The translations under genes were made by a program, and so were the position numbers. Under the pieces are notes generated by a model. It was not told the DNA's origin. It did not search any database and saw only the letters and a program-made list of their open reading frames with translations. Shown here piece after piece: positions 41,652-51,523 of a stretch of 64,000 nucleotides of DNA. Origin of the DNA: JAGREO01 sp020446285 (GTDB taxonomy: Bacteria; Pseudomonadota; Alphaproteobacteria; Geminicoccales; Geminicoccaceae); the NCBI GenBank assembly GCA_041398005.1, contig JAWKVP010000002.1, positions 124,001 through 188,000 of the forward strand, read 5' to 3'. Position 1 is the first letter of the stretch, and each line of letters begins with the position of its first letter.

Positions 41652-41962
41652 TCAGTGCCCGGTATTGGAGTCCAGCGCGATGCAAGGTTCTTCGAGCTGG
41701 CCGATGTCGCCGCTGCCACACGCAAGGGCAAGAATGCCATTGATCGGGCTCGGACTCATGAGAACGGGAGTAGAATTTCGTCAGGCAGCATTTCTGGGCC
41801 CGCGAATATTTCGTGAACATAGCCGGACGCGAGAAAGCCGCGATACGCAACGACCCTCGTCACCAACAGGAGGAGGATCGTTTGATGTCCTGTCGGCAGG
41901 GGTCTGCATGAGAGCGTAACAGCGGTGACGGGGTGGATAACCTGCCGAAGCCGGCCAGACCG
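41652..41962. other. Intergenic region between convergent genes
   Basis: About 310 bases between the P-loop gene and the ABC permease, which converge here. Reading frames present are short and lack family resemblance or a ribosome site with a plausible protein. I see no tRNA, no strong hairpin and no U-tract. Termination of both flanking units must occur here, but I cannot point to the signal. Confidence 0.5.
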
Positions 41963-42811
41963 TTATCCCTTGCCCTTCCAGGGGATGAGGCGGGCTTCGA
42001 GTTTTCGCATCAGGATGTCGATGCTGTAGCCGATGATGCCGATGATGATTACGCCCATTACCACGATGTCGGTGGAGAGGAAGGTGCTGGCGACCATGAT
42101 CATGAAGCCGACACCGGATTCGGCAGCGACCAGTTCGGCGGCGACCACCGTGCCCCAGCATACACCCATCGCCACCCGCATGCCGGTGAAGATTTCCGGC
42201 AGGGCATTGGGCAGGATGATGTAGCGCAGAACCTGCCAGCGCGAGGCGCCGAGCGTGTAGGCCGCATGGACCTTGGAAAGGCGGATGCTGGCCACTCCTG
42301 AACGCGCGGCGAGTGTCATGATCCAGACGGCGGCGAGGAACAGGAGGAGGATTTTCGATCGTTCGCCGATGCCCGACCAGATGATGACGAGCGGTATGAA
42401 TGCAAGTGGGGGGATCGGGCGGAAGAACTCGACCAGTGGATCGAACAGGCCGCGTATGGTGTTGGAGAGGCCCATGGCGAGGCCGAGCGGAATGCCGACG
42501 ACACAACCGAAGCCGAAGCCCATGAGGATACGGTAGAGACTCCAGCCGACATGTTCCCAGAGCGTGAAGTTGCGATAGCCCTCGCTGGCAATCCGGACGA
42601 ACTGGTTCCAGACGGCCGCAGGCGTCGGCCAGAACAGCGGGTTGACCCACTCACGCTCGCTCGACTGCTGCCAGAGCACGGCAAGGGCCACCACTGCGAC
42701 AATGCTCCAGAAGCGGCTGCCGGTCACCGCCGAAGCATCGCCGAAGGTGACGGTCTTGCGCGAATTGACTCCCGATCGTGCCAGCCCGAGCCAGGCGAGA
42801 AGGGATTTCAT
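41963..42811 (-). CDS. ABC transporter permease, TauC/SsuC type
   Basis: A 282-residue inner-membrane permease of the nitrate/sulfonate/taurine class, about six helices. Landmarks are GWSLYRILMGFGFGCVVGIP, the GIPLGLAMGLS loop and the cytoplasmic EAA-type motif AAYTLGASRWQVLRYIILPN that contacts the ATPase. The ATG at 42811 overlaps the ATPase stop (ATGA). Last gene of a binding protein-ATPase-permease operon. Substrate cannot be told from sequence. Confidence 0.93.
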   Translation of the reverse strand: MKSLLAWLGLARSGVNSRKTVTFGDASAVTGSRFWSIVAVVALAVLWQQSSEREWVNPLFWPTPAAVWNQFVRIASEGYRNFTLWEHVGWSLYRILMGFGFGCVVGIPLGLAMGLSNTIRGLFDPLVEFFRPIPPLAFIPLVIIWSGIGERSKILLLFLAAVWIMTLAARSGVASIRLSKVHAAYTLGASRWQVLRYIILPNALPEIFTGMRVAMGVCWGTVVAAELVAAESGVGFMIMVASTFLSTDIVVMGVIIIGIIGYSIDILMRKLEARLIPWKGKG

Positions 42812-43638
42812 GCTTCCTCCCCCGGACGCCCCATGATCTCCTCCTCCATTTCCCAGATCATGGCGAGGATCTCCTCGCGCATGCGGGTGAATTCCGCACT
42901 GGCCTTGATTTCGCGGGAATCGCCGTTCAGCCCCTGCCGGGCGAAATCGAGGCGGTATTCCCGTTCGATGCGGCCCGGGCGCGGGGCCATGACGAAAAGG
43001 CGTTGCCCCAGAAACAGGGCTTCCTCGACGCTGTGGGTGATGAGAATGATGGTCTTGCCGGTCTCGTGCCAGAGATTGAGCACCAGCCCCTGCATCTTCT
43101 CGCGTGTCAGCGCATCGAGCGCGCCAAGCGGCTCGTCCATCAGGATGAGTTCGGGATCGTTGGCGAGGCATCTTGCGAGCGCCACACGCTGCTGCATGCC
43201 GCCGGAGAGCTCGTAGACGGCCTTGTCACCGAAGCCGCGCAGTCCGACCGTGTCGAGCAGTTCCTCCACCCGTTGCGCCGTCGCGGCGGCGCGCGCGCCT
43301 TTCATGCGCGGCCCGAAACCGATATTCTCGGCGACGCTCATCCATTCGAACAGGGCCCCCTGCTGGAAGACCATTCCGCGTTCGGGACTGGGGCCGGTGA
43401 TAGGGTGGGACGCCTCGCTGCCATCCTTTCCCACGGTCAGGCTCAATTGCCCGGAAGTCGGACGCAGGAGACCGGCGACGATGTTGAGCAGGGTGGTCTT
43501 GCCGCAGCCCGATGGCCCGAGTACGGCGAGCATCTCGCCGGCTTCGAGATCGAAGGAAACATCGCGAAGCGCCTCGACCGCACCGCCATCGGGCAGGTCA
43601 TAGACCATGGACAGGTTCTCGACGTGCAGACCTCTCAA
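42808..43638 (-). CDS. ABC transporter ATP-binding protein, TauB/SsuB type
   Basis: A 276-residue ATPase (from a TTG at 43638; an ATG at 43725 would add 29 residues that fit no family). Walker A GPSGCGKTT, signature LSGGMQQRVALARCL and Walker B LILMDEPLGALD are intact, followed by the H-loop LITHSVEEALFLG. The C-terminal part has the usual MAPRPGRI. It powers the TauC-like permease encoded downstream by four-base overlap. Start choice is uncertain because no clear ribosome site is visible. Confidence 0.9.
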   Translation of the reverse strand: MRGLHVENLSMVYDLPDGGAVEALRDVSFDLEAGEMLAVLGPSGCGKTTLLNIVAGLLRPTSGQLSLTVGKDGSEASHPITGPSPERGMVFQQGALFEWMSVAENIGFGPRMKGARAAATAQRVEELLDTVGLRGFGDKAVYELSGGMQQRVALARCLANDPELILMDEPLGALDALTREKMQGLVLNLWHETGKTIILITHSVEEALFLGQRLFVMAPRPGRIEREYRLDFARQGLNGDSREIKASAEFTRMREEILAMIWEMEEEIMGRPGEEA

Positions 43639-43796
43639 GGCTCGGATCCCGTGGTCAGCGAGGTAAGGTCGGATTCGACACCGGAAGGATGCTGAGGGGT
43701 GCGAACCATCTCCAACCGCCGGCAATCCGCGAGGACAGCCGCCGGATCCGCAGGGCCGTGCACGTCACGAGCGAAGCGCATGGCCCTGCGAGTGGC

Positions 43797-44801
43797 CTAC
43801 TGAACCTGTTCCATGAAGCTCGTGTCGATGGTCGGACCGTAATCGTCGAGGGCTTCGTCGAGTTGTCCCTGCTCGACATAGAAGGCCGCGACCTCATTGA
43901 TGAATTCCTGCACGGTTCCGCCCATCCAGGCATCCGAGAGCTGTTCGTCACGAGTCGGAAAAACGAAAAGATCGACCATGTTGCGGGCCGTTTCGAGATC
44001 CTGCCCGGATTCCTTCGCGATAGCCGGCAGATGTGTCTCGGGATCCTCCTTGAACGCCCTGTTGGTATCTTCGGTGATCTGCAGGAAGCGGGTGACGAGA
44101 TCGGGATGCTCGCTGGCGAACTGCTCGGTCACCGAAACGATGTCGAACACGCGGATGCCGATGGCCTCCTGCTCTTCGGCGGTCATGAGAACCTTGCCGT
44201 ACTCCTTCATGCGCTGCAGGGCACCGCCGAAGCCGCAGGCCATGACCACATCGCCGCGTGCGAGCGCTGCCGCACCTTCGGGCGGATTCATCTGCAGCAG
44301 CGTCACCTTCGACGGATCGACGCCGAGATGGTCGAGCGTGCGCAGGAGCTTGTAGTGGGTCACATTGCCAATCGGCGTCGCGACCTTCTTGCCTTCGAGA
44401 TCCCCGGCATTCGCCTGGGTGATGCCGGCATCGTCACGCACGACGCAATTGTCGTTGGCAGCGTAGGAAACTGCCGAGCTCACCAGCTTGAGCGGCAGTC
44501 CCTTGGTGACGGCCACGACGAATGGCACGAGGCCCTGCGAATAGGCGATCTGGACATCGCCGGAAGCCATTGCCGCCGACATCTCGTTACCATTGCCGAA
44601 GGCGCGCCAGTTGACCTTCATGCCCATTTTCTCGTCGAAGCTGCCATCCGCCTTGGCCATGAGGTTGGGCGACGGCCATTCGAGGAAATAGGCGACCGTG
44701 ATTTCGTCGAGTGCCCGGGCCGGGCCGGTCGACAGGGCACAGATCGCGGCAATCGCAGCGGAAGCCGCAACGAGGTGTTTGCGCCAGATGTTTCGCTTCA
44801 T
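43797..44801 (-). CDS. ABC transporter substrate-binding protein, TauA/SsuA type
   Basis: A 334-residue periplasmic protein with a signal peptide (MKRNIWRKHLVAASAAIAAI, cleavage near ARA-LDE at about 31). The mature start EITVAYFLEWPSPNLMAKAD and the later DVQIAYSQGLVPFVVAVTKG match taurine/nitrate/sulfonate-binding proteins. The ATG at 44801 has GAAGGAGTAAG upstream. First gene of the minus-strand importer operon. Ligand unknown; taurine, other sulfonates, or pyrimidine precursors are family options. Confidence 0.9.
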   Translation of the reverse strand: MKRNIWRKHLVAASAAIAAICALSTGPARALDEITVAYFLEWPSPNLMAKADGSFDEKMGMKVNWRAFGNGNEMSAAMASGDVQIAYSQGLVPFVVAVTKGLPLKLVSSAVSYAANDNCVVRDDAGITQANAGDLEGKKVATPIGNVTHYKLLRTLDHLGVDPSKVTLLQMNPPEGAAALARGDVVMACGFGGALQRMKEYGKVLMTAEEQEAIGIRVFDIVSVTEQFASEHPDLVTRFLQITEDTNRAFKEDPETHLPAIAKESGQDLETARNMVDLFVFPTRDEQLSDAWMGGTVQEFINEVAAFYVEQGQLDEALDDYGPTIDTSFMEQVQ

Positions 44802-44952
44802 CTCGGTTCTTACTCCTTCCACCGACTTGGATCGACGATATGGACTGAAGCAGCCCGCAGGAAACTCCGCCCTGTTCCTTCGGACACTAGACGTGCGATC
44901 GGTGCTGCGTCAATGTGACCTGCACCCGGCGTTCGGGATCGATCGCTTCAGG
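44802..44952. promoter_or_regulatory. Divergent intergenic region (TauA-like gene / FAD oxidoreductase)
   Basis: About 150 bases separating two divergent operons, so promoters for both should lie here. I see the GAAGGAGTAAG ribosome site of the minus-strand gene (near 44810) but no convincing -35/-10 pairs and no strong palindrome. Nothing further can be supported. Confidence 0.4.
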
Positions 44953-46290
44953 ATGCCGTGGCAGGGGAGTGATTTGAGCAATCCATATCCGATCGATGGA
45001 GCGAGGGATGCACTCTGGCGGGCGACGGCGGTAGCGCCCGTGGACTGCCGGCCGCTCGATGGCGATATCGATGCCGATGTTGCGATCATCGGCGCCGGCT
45101 TTACCGGCCTCAACGCCGCGCTCGTGCTGGCCGAAGCCGGAACCTCCGTGGTCGTTCTCGAAGGTGCCGACCTCGGCTTCGGGGCATCGGGACGAAGCGG
45201 TGGTCAGGTCAATCTCGGTCTCAATCTCGGCCCTTCCGCGCTGATCGCCCGTTTTGGCGAGGAAGCGGGGAGGCGGCTCATCGAGAGACTAGCAGGTGTT
45301 CCCGACGAGGTGTTCGCGCTGATCGGACGACATGGTCTCAACTGCGATCCGGTACAGAAGGGCTGGGTGCAGGGTGCTGCAAGTGACGGTCAGCGCCGCC
45401 TGCAGGAGAACCTTGCTCGCGACTACGAGCGTCATGGTGTCCACTTCGATGTTCTCGACGCGGCGCAGGTTCAAAGGCGCAGCGGCGCGCACGGATACAA
45501 GGGCGGTCTCTTCTGTGCGACGGCCGGCTCACTCCATCCGCTCTCCTACACCCGCGAGATGGCGCGGGTCGCGCTCGGCATGGGCGTGCAACTGTTCACG
45601 CACTCTCCGGTCACGGCTCTCGAACGCGAGGGACGGCACTGGCGGTTGAGCTGTGCGGGCGCAAGCGGCGGCCGTGTGCGGGCCGAGACGGTACTGATCT
45701 GTACCAATGCCTATACCGATGATCTCGTCGACGGGTTGAAGGAGACGGTGGTTCCCGTACGCAGTTTGCTCATGGCATCCGAACCCCTGCCGATGGAGCT
45801 GCGCGACAGGGTCATGCCGGGGGAGGTGACCTTCGTCGACAAGCGGCGCCTCATTCTCTATCTGCGCTATGACCGCGACGGTCGGCTGTGCGCCGGCGAT
45901 CACGGACCGATGCGAGACGGCTTCCGCCTTGAGGACTACACGGCCGTGAAACGACGGGTCGTCGAGGTCTTTCCCGATCTGGCCGGTGTACGCTGGGATT
46001 ATCACTGGGGCGGCCGCGTGGCGATGACGCGCAGCAAGCTGCCGTTCATCCAGGTAATCGGCGATGGCCTCGTGGCCGGCATGGGTTACAATGGCCGGGG
46101 CGTCGGCATGGGCTCGATCATGGGCCGCATCCTTGCCGAATTCGTGCTCGGCAAACCCGAAGGCGAACTGGATTTCCCGGTTTCCACGCCCAAGCCCTTC
46201 GCCTTTCATCCCTTCCACCGTATCGGTGCCACCGTCGCGATTGCCTGGCACGGCCTGATGGACCGGATCGAGATGCGGGGGAACCGCTGA
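44953..46290 (+). CDS. FAD-dependent oxidoreductase (DAO/PuuB-like)
   Basis: A 445-residue flavoenzyme of the D-amino-acid-oxidase fold. The dinucleotide motif DVAIIGAGFTGLNAALVLAE is at about 38-57, followed by FGASGRSGGQVN, typical of gamma-glutamylputrescine oxidase-like proteins, and the C-terminal FAD contact GYNGRGVGMGSIMGR. An alternative TTG at 44974 has a better ribosome site (AGGGGAG) and would shorten the protein by seven residues. It precedes a peptide-type ABC operon, suggesting oxidation of an imported amine or amino acid; substrate not determined. Confidence 0.87.
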   Translation: MPWQGSDLSNPYPIDGARDALWRATAVAPVDCRPLDGDIDADVAIIGAGFTGLNAALVLAEAGTSVVVLEGADLGFGASGRSGGQVNLGLNLGPSALIARFGEEAGRRLIERLAGVPDEVFALIGRHGLNCDPVQKGWVQGAASDGQRRLQENLARDYERHGVHFDVLDAAQVQRRSGAHGYKGGLFCATAGSLHPLSYTREMARVALGMGVQLFTHSPVTALEREGRHWRLSCAGASGGRVRAETVLICTNAYTDDLVDGLKETVVPVRSLLMASEPLPMELRDRVMPGEVTFVDKRRLILYLRYDRDGRLCAGDHGPMRDGFRLEDYTAVKRRVVEVFPDLAGVRWDYHWGGRVAMTRSKLPFIQVIGDGLVAGMGYNGRGVGMGSIMGRILAEFVLGKPEGELDFPVSTPKPFAFHPFHRIGATVAIAWHGLMDRIEMRGNR

Positions 46291-46391
46291 CCGGACTGCG
46301 GCACTGTTGCCAAATCGCCCCTGATCTGGAAGATTCATGCGGGCAGTGACCGCTGGTGTCATGCACGGCTCATGATGGAGCAGAGAAAACA

Positions 46392-47990
46392 ATGAGTTAT
46401 GTATTCAGGAAGTCCATTCTTGCGGCCACCGTGTTGGCCACGGTCGGCATTGCGGCCCCGGTGGCGGCCGAGACGCCTGCGAACATGCTGGTGATGGGCA
46501 TGCGGCTCGACGACATCATCACCATGGATCCGGCCGAGGTCTTCGAGCTCACTACCGGCGAGATCTCCGCCAATATCTATGACCGGGTGATGATGTTCGA
46601 ACCCGAGGATCTCTCGACGCTGGTTTGCGGTGTCTGCGAGGACTACACGATCAGTGAGGATGGCAAGACCATCGACTTCACCGTCCGTGACGGCCTGACC
46701 TTCCATTCCGGCAATCCCGTCCGTGCCGAGGATGTCGTCTGGTCGCTGCAGCGGGTCATCAAGCTCAACAAGACCCCGGCATTCATTCTCTCGCAGTTCG
46801 GCTGGACGCCCGAAAATGTCGAGGAAATGATCACCGTCACCGACAACGGGTTCAGAGTCCATATCGTCGAGGATTTCTCACCCGGCCTGGTGCTCAACGC
46901 CCTTGCCGCCGGCGTCGCCTCGGTGGTCGACAGGGAACTGGTGATGTCCAACGAGGTCGATGGCGATCTCGGCTATGCCTGGCTCAAGGACAAGAGCGCC
47001 GGATCGGGAGCGTTCAGGCTCGTGTCGTGGAATGCCAACGAGACGGTGATGCTCGAAGCCTTCGAGGATTACCGGCATGGCGCACCGGCGATGAAACGGG
47101 TTGTCGGCCGGCATGTACCCGAGCCTGCCGCCCAACGGCTTCTGCTGGAGCAGGGCGACATCGACATGGCGCGTACGCTCACACCGGACCAGATCGCCGG
47201 GCTCGAGGGCAATGAGAACATCGCCATCGACTTCTATCCGAAGGCCGGACTGATCTATATGGCGGCCAATGTGTCGAACGAATATCTGAGCGATCCCAAG
47301 GTCTGGGAAGCACTGCATTATCTCGTCGACTACAAGGGCATGGAGGAGAGTTTTCTCACCGGCCAGTTCATCACCCATCAGACCTTCTGGCCGATGGGAA
47401 TGTGGTCGTCTGTCGCGAGCAACCCCTTCAGCCTTGATATTGACAGGGCCAGGGCACTCCTCGAGGAAGCCGGGCTCGGAGATGGTTTCAGCATCGAGAT
47501 CGACAGCCTGAACACCTCGCCCTACATGGAAATCGCGCAGAGCCTGCAGCAGACACTGGGCGAGGCCGGTATCACGGCCGAAATCGTGCCGCAGGACGGC
47601 TCCGCGCTCTGGCCGAAATACCGGGCACGCCGGCACGGCCTGATCCTTGCCCGCTGGTCGCCGGATTATGTCGACCCGCATTCCAATGCCGACAGTTTCG
47701 CGCACAATCCCGACAATTCCGAGGAAGCCCAGCTCACCGGTGTCCTGGCCTGGCGCAATGCCTGGGCGGACGAGGAGATTACCGCACTTGCCGCCGCTGC
47801 CCGTTCCGAAACGGATCTCGACGCCCGCAAGACGATGTATGAAGAGCTCCAGCTCAAACATCAGGCCAACTCGCCCTTCGTCATCATGTTCCAGCAGAAC
47901 GAGCAGGTCGCGCGGCGCACGAATGTCGAGGGCTTCGTTTCGGGCTCGAATTTCGATCTCGTCTTTTACCGCAACGTGACCAAGCAATAG
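46392..47990 (+). CDS. Peptide/nickel-type ABC transporter substrate-binding protein
   Basis: A 532-residue family-5 extracellular solute-binding protein (DppA/OppA type). A signal peptide ends near AAA-ETP at about 29. The mature protein has RLDDIITMDPAEVFELTTGE, DGLTFHSGNPVRAEDVVWSL and later the ILARWSPDYVDPHSNADSF region of dipeptide binders. The ATG at 46392 is chosen for the signal peptide. It heads binding protein-permease-permease-ATPase-ATPase, with short overlaps, so all five genes form one importer. Ligand unknown. Confidence 0.93.
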   Translation: MSYVFRKSILAATVLATVGIAAPVAAETPANMLVMGMRLDDIITMDPAEVFELTTGEISANIYDRVMMFEPEDLSTLVCGVCEDYTISEDGKTIDFTVRDGLTFHSGNPVRAEDVVWSLQRVIKLNKTPAFILSQFGWTPENVEEMITVTDNGFRVHIVEDFSPGLVLNALAAGVASVVDRELVMSNEVDGDLGYAWLKDKSAGSGAFRLVSWNANETVMLEAFEDYRHGAPAMKRVVGRHVPEPAAQRLLLEQGDIDMARTLTPDQIAGLEGNENIAIDFYPKAGLIYMAANVSNEYLSDPKVWEALHYLVDYKGMEESFLTGQFITHQTFWPMGMWSSVASNPFSLDIDRARALLEEAGLGDGFSIEIDSLNTSPYMEIAQSLQQTLGEAGITAEIVPQDGSALWPKYRARRHGLILARWSPDYVDPHSNADSFAHNPDNSEEAQLTGVLAWRNAWADEEITALAAAARSETDLDARKTMYEELQLKHQANSPFVIMFQQNEQVARRTNVEGFVSGSNFDLVFYRNVTKQ

Positions 47991-48002
47991 GAACGCTGCG
48001 GC

Positions 48003-49016
48003 TTGGCCGCTTGGCTGAAAGGTGTGAGCGGTGCCCTGGCATCGCTCGCCCTCACCTTTCTGGGGTTGACGCTGATCACCTTCCTGATCGGCCGGGTCAT
48101 GCCCGTCGATCCCGTGCTCGCGATCGTCGGCGATCGGGCGCCGAAAGACGTCTATGATGCCATGTATCGCGAGCTCGGGCTCGACAAGCCCCTGATCGTT
48201 CAATACCTGCTCTACCTGGGCAATATCCTCAGTGGCGATTTTGGCGTTTCGATCCAGACCGCCAAGCCCGTACTTGACGATCTCTTCCGCTTCTTTCCGG
48301 CGACGCTCGAACTGGCAACGCTCGCGACGCTCGTCGGGGTCGTTCTCGGTGTGCCCATGGGTGTTTGGGCCGCCGTCAATCAGGGTCGCTGGATCGACCA
48401 TGTGGTTCGCGTGGTCGGGCTGATCGGTTATTCCATGCCGATCTTCTGGCTGGGCATGGTGGCGCTGCTGATCTTCTACGCCACGCTGCAATGGGTGCCC
48501 GGACCTGGCCGGCTCGACGTCTTCTATGAAGGGCTCGTGCCCCGCGTCTCGGGGCTCCTTCTCGTCGATGCGTGGCTCGCCGGCGACGATACGGTCTGGT
48601 ACAACGCGCTCGACCATCTGCTGCTGCCGGTCGCCATTCTCGGCAGTTTCGCCCTTGCCTACATCGCCCGCATGACCCGCTCCTTCATGCTCGACCAGCT
48701 CCGCCAGGAATATGTGCTGACCGCAAGGGTCAAGGGACTGCCCGAGTGGAAAGTCGTGTGGCGTCATGCCTTCGGCAATGTACTGGTGCAGCTCATTACC
48801 ATCATCGGCCTCACTTATGCCTCGCTGCTCGAGGGCTCGGTGCTGACCGAAACCGTCTTCGCCTGGCCCGGAATCGGCCAATACATCACCGCCGGCCTGT
48901 TCAAGTCGGACATGAATGCCGTTATCGGCGGCACCATCGTGGTCGGCATGTGTTTTGTCGGTATCAACATGCTCTCCGATGTTCTCTACAAATTCGTTGA
49001 TCCGAGGGCCCGATGA
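48003..49016 (+). CDS. Peptide-type ABC transporter permease, DppB-like
   Basis: A 337-residue permease with about six helices. It opens with a helix ending TFLIGRVMPVDPVLAIVGDRA, has the central helices VLGVPMGVWAAVNQG and GYSMPIFWLGMVALLIF, and the ATPase-contact loop YVLTARVKGLPEWKVVWRHAFGN. Start is TTG at 48003, 12 bases after the binding-protein gene. The stop overlaps the next ATG (49013-49016). Confidence 0.93.
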   Translation: MAAWLKGVSGALASLALTFLGLTLITFLIGRVMPVDPVLAIVGDRAPKDVYDAMYRELGLDKPLIVQYLLYLGNILSGDFGVSIQTAKPVLDDLFRFFPATLELATLATLVGVVLGVPMGVWAAVNQGRWIDHVVRVVGLIGYSMPIFWLGMVALLIFYATLQWVPGPGRLDVFYEGLVPRVSGLLLVDAWLAGDDTVWYNALDHLLLPVAILGSFALAYIARMTRSFMLDQLRQEYVLTARVKGLPEWKVVWRHAFGNVLVQLITIIGLTYASLLEGSVLTETVFAWPGIGQYITAGLFKSDMNAVIGGTIVVGMCFVGINMLSDVLYKFVDPRAR

Positions 49017-49915
49017 GCGTTGCCGCATGGATCAGGGCCGACATCCCCGCCTCAGCATTTCAGGCCCGCTGCCAGCGCGGCTACTTCGCCTGGCTCTCGT
49101 TCCGCGCCAATCCCATAGCCATGATCGGCTTTTCCATCATCGCAGCCCTGATCCTGATGGCCGTGGCAGCACCTGTGATCACCAGCGGGAACGGTGTCGA
49201 CCAGAATCTCGCGCAACGCCTCAGGCCGCCGGGTGGTGAACACTGGTTTGGCACGGACCAGCTCGGCCGAGACATCTATGACCGCATCGTCTGGGGCTCG
49301 CGAATCACCCTCTACATCGTCGGTCTCGTCGGTATCATCGTCGTTCCCATCGGCCTTCTGATCGGAACGACGGCCGGCTATGTCGGCGGGGTCGTCGACA
49401 AGGTGCTGATGCGCATCACCGACATCTTCCTCGCCTTCCCGCGACTGATCCTTGCACTGGCCTTCGTCTCCGCGCTCGGTCCGGGTATCGAGAATGCGGT
49501 ACTGGCGATAGCGCTGACCACCTGGTCACCCTATGCCCGCATCGCCCGTGCCGAGGCGCTCACCCTGCGCAACAGCGAGTTCATCCTCGCCGCCCGCACG
49601 CAGGGAGCAAGCACGGTGCGCATTCTTGCCCGCCATATCGTGCCCTTGTGCCTGTCCTCGGTGATCGTCCGCCTGACGCTGGACATGGCCGGCATCATCC
49701 TCACCGCCGCCGGGCTCGGCTTTCTCGGCCTGGGCGCGCAGCCGCCATCGCCCGAATGGGGGGCGATGATCTCCACCGGCCGCCAGTTCATCCTCGATCA
49801 ATGGTGGGTGCCAACCATTCCCGGCATCGCCATCTTCATCGTCTCACTGGGCTTCAATCTTCTGGGCGACGGCCTTCGCGACGTGCTCGACCCGCGTTCG
49901 GGAGAAGCACGATGA
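49013..49915 (+). CDS. Peptide-type ABC transporter permease, DppC-like
   Basis: A 300-residue permease. The N-terminal HWFGTDQLGRDIYDRIVWGSR is the DppC-type signature, and EFILAARTQGASTVRILARH is the EAA loop. About six helices. Translationally coupled to both neighbours by 4-base overlaps (ATGA at start, and its own stop over the next ATG). It forms the heterodimeric channel with the DppB-like protein. Confidence 0.94.
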   Translation: MSVAAWIRADIPASAFQARCQRGYFAWLSFRANPIAMIGFSIIAALILMAVAAPVITSGNGVDQNLAQRLRPPGGEHWFGTDQLGRDIYDRIVWGSRITLYIVGLVGIIVVPIGLLIGTTAGYVGGVVDKVLMRITDIFLAFPRLILALAFVSALGPGIENAVLAIALTTWSPYARIARAEALTLRNSEFILAARTQGASTVRILARHIVPLCLSSVIVRLTLDMAGIILTAAGLGFLGLGAQPPSPEWGAMISTGRQFILDQWWVPTIPGIAIFIVSLGFNLLGDGLRDVLDPRSGEAR

Positions 49916-50748
49916 GCCGGCCGCTGCTCAACGTGGAAAATCTGAGCGTCACCTACCGGACGACAAAAGGCCCAATCGAGGCCGTGCGCGGCGTCAGCTT
50001 CGAACTCGGCCGCGAGAAACTCGGCATTGTCGGCGAAAGCGGCTCGGGCAAATCGCAGACAGGCCGCGCCATTCTCAGGCTCACCGCCGCCAATGGCTCG
50101 GTCGCTGCCGACCGCTTCGACTTCGACGGCATCGATCTCCTCGCGGCGAGCGAGCGCGAGATGCGCCGAATTCGCGGCAACCGCATCTCGATGATCCTGC
50201 AGGATCCGAAATACAGCCTCAATCCCGTGATGAAGGCAGGCGACCAGATCGCCGAGGCCTATCGCGTGCATCACCGTACCGGTCGCCGGGCGGCACGCGA
50301 ACGGGCCATCGAGATGCTCTCCTCCGTTCTGATCCGCGAGCCCGAGAGGGTCTATCACAGCTATCCACACGAGCTTTCGGGCGGCATGGGTCAGCGGGTC
50401 ATGATCGCCATGATGATGATCCCCGAGCCCGACATCATCATCGCCGACGAACCGACCAGCGCGCTCGATGTCACCGTCGCCCGGCAGGTTCTCGCCATAC
50501 TCGACCGGATGGTGAGTGCGCGCGGCACCGGCCTGATTCTCATCAGCCACGATCTCGAACTTGTCGCCTCCTACTGCGACCGTGTGCTCATCATGTATGG
50601 CGGGCGGGTGGTCGAGAGCTGCCGCGCGGACGAGCTCGGGAACGCGCGACACCCCTATACGCAAGGCCTGCTGCGCTGCCTGCCGCAAATCGACCGGCCG
50701 GTCCCGGAGCTTGCCATACTGAACCGCGATCCGGCGTGGCTTGCATGA
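49912..50748 (+). CDS. Peptide-type ABC transporter ATPase, DppD-like
   Basis: A 278-residue ATPase. Walker A is GESGSGKSQ, signature HELSGGMGQRVMIAMMM and Walker B IIIADEPTSALDV; the H-loop is LISHDLELVASYCD. The usual C-terminal Cys-rich iron-sulfur extension of DppD is not evident (only one C near LLRCLPQ). The ATG overlaps the upstream stop. Works with the DppF-like ATPase that follows by ATGA overlap. Confidence 0.93.
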   Translation: MSRPLLNVENLSVTYRTTKGPIEAVRGVSFELGREKLGIVGESGSGKSQTGRAILRLTAANGSVAADRFDFDGIDLLAASEREMRRIRGNRISMILQDPKYSLNPVMKAGDQIAEAYRVHHRTGRRAARERAIEMLSSVLIREPERVYHSYPHELSGGMGQRVMIAMMMIPEPDIIIADEPTSALDVTVARQVLAILDRMVSARGTGLILISHDLELVASYCDRVLIMYGGRVVESCRADELGNARHPYTQGLLRCLPQIDRPVPELAILNRDPAWLA

Positions 50749-51494
50749 TCGACATCCGTGGCCTCGACATCCGCTTCGGTCAGGGCCGCCAGCAGACCCA
50801 TGCGGTGAGGGATGTCAGTTTCCATGTCCCCGAAGGCCAGAGCTTCGGCCTTGTCGGCGAGAGCGGGTCGGGAAAATCGACCGTGCTGCGCGCGATCGCC
50901 GGCCTCATCGGCGATCATGCGGGAGAGATCGCGGTGGCCGGCCAGGTCCTGACGAAACGTCGCGACAGGGCGTTCCAGCGCCGCGTGCAGATGGTTTTTC
51001 AGGATCCCTACGGCGCCCTGCATCCACGCCAGACCATCGACCAGATCATCAAGGAGCCGCTGGCCATCCATGGCCTCGTCCGCTCTGGCGCGCGGATCGC
51101 CGAAGCGCTCGAAACCGTTGGCCTGGACCGTTCCTTCCGTTTCCGTTTCCCGCATCAGCTCTCAGGCGGCCAGCGCCAGCGGATCGCCATCGCCCGCGCG
51201 CTGGTCATGGAACCGCGGGTCCTGCTGCTCGATGAGCCGACCTCGGCACTCGATGTCTCGATCCAGGCCGAGATACTCAATCTCCTGAACCGCCTGCGCC
51301 GCGAACACGGCCTGACCTTCCTCCTCGTCAGCCACAATCTCGCCGTCATCGCCCATATGTGCGAGCGGGTCGCGGTCATGAATGGCGGGCAGGTCGTCGA
51401 GGAGCTGGAGATCGAACAATTGCGCGTCGGCGATTTTGCCCACGACTACACGAGCCAGCTGTTCCAGGCCGCACGGCCGTGGGCACACCGATGA
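50745..51494 (+). CDS. Peptide-type ABC transporter ATPase, DppF-like
   Basis: A 249-residue ATPase starting MIDIRGLDIRFGQGRQQTHA. Walker A GESGSGKST, signature HQLSGGQRQRIAIARAL, Walker B VLLLDEPTSALDVSIQ and H-loop LVSHNLAVIAHMC are complete. It is slightly short at the C-terminus relative to DppF but has all catalytic motifs. Last gene of the five-gene importer operon; convergent with the small minus-strand ORF that ends at 51524. Confidence 0.94.
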   Translation: MIDIRGLDIRFGQGRQQTHAVRDVSFHVPEGQSFGLVGESGSGKSTVLRAIAGLIGDHAGEIAVAGQVLTKRRDRAFQRRVQMVFQDPYGALHPRQTIDQIIKEPLAIHGLVRSGARIAEALETVGLDRSFRFRFPHQLSGGQRQRIAIARALVMEPRVLLLDEPTSALDVSIQAEILNLLNRLRREHGLTFLLVSHNLAVIAHMCERVAVMNGGQVVEELEIEQLRVGDFAHDYTSQLFQAARPWAHR

Positions 51495-51523
51495 TGGCCT
51501 GCCGGCGGCCGGAGATCGAGCCG

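Noticed and set aside
41652..41962. Small genes in the convergent gap
   Set aside because: Candidate frames have no ribosome site, no recognisable content and overlap in incompatible frames.
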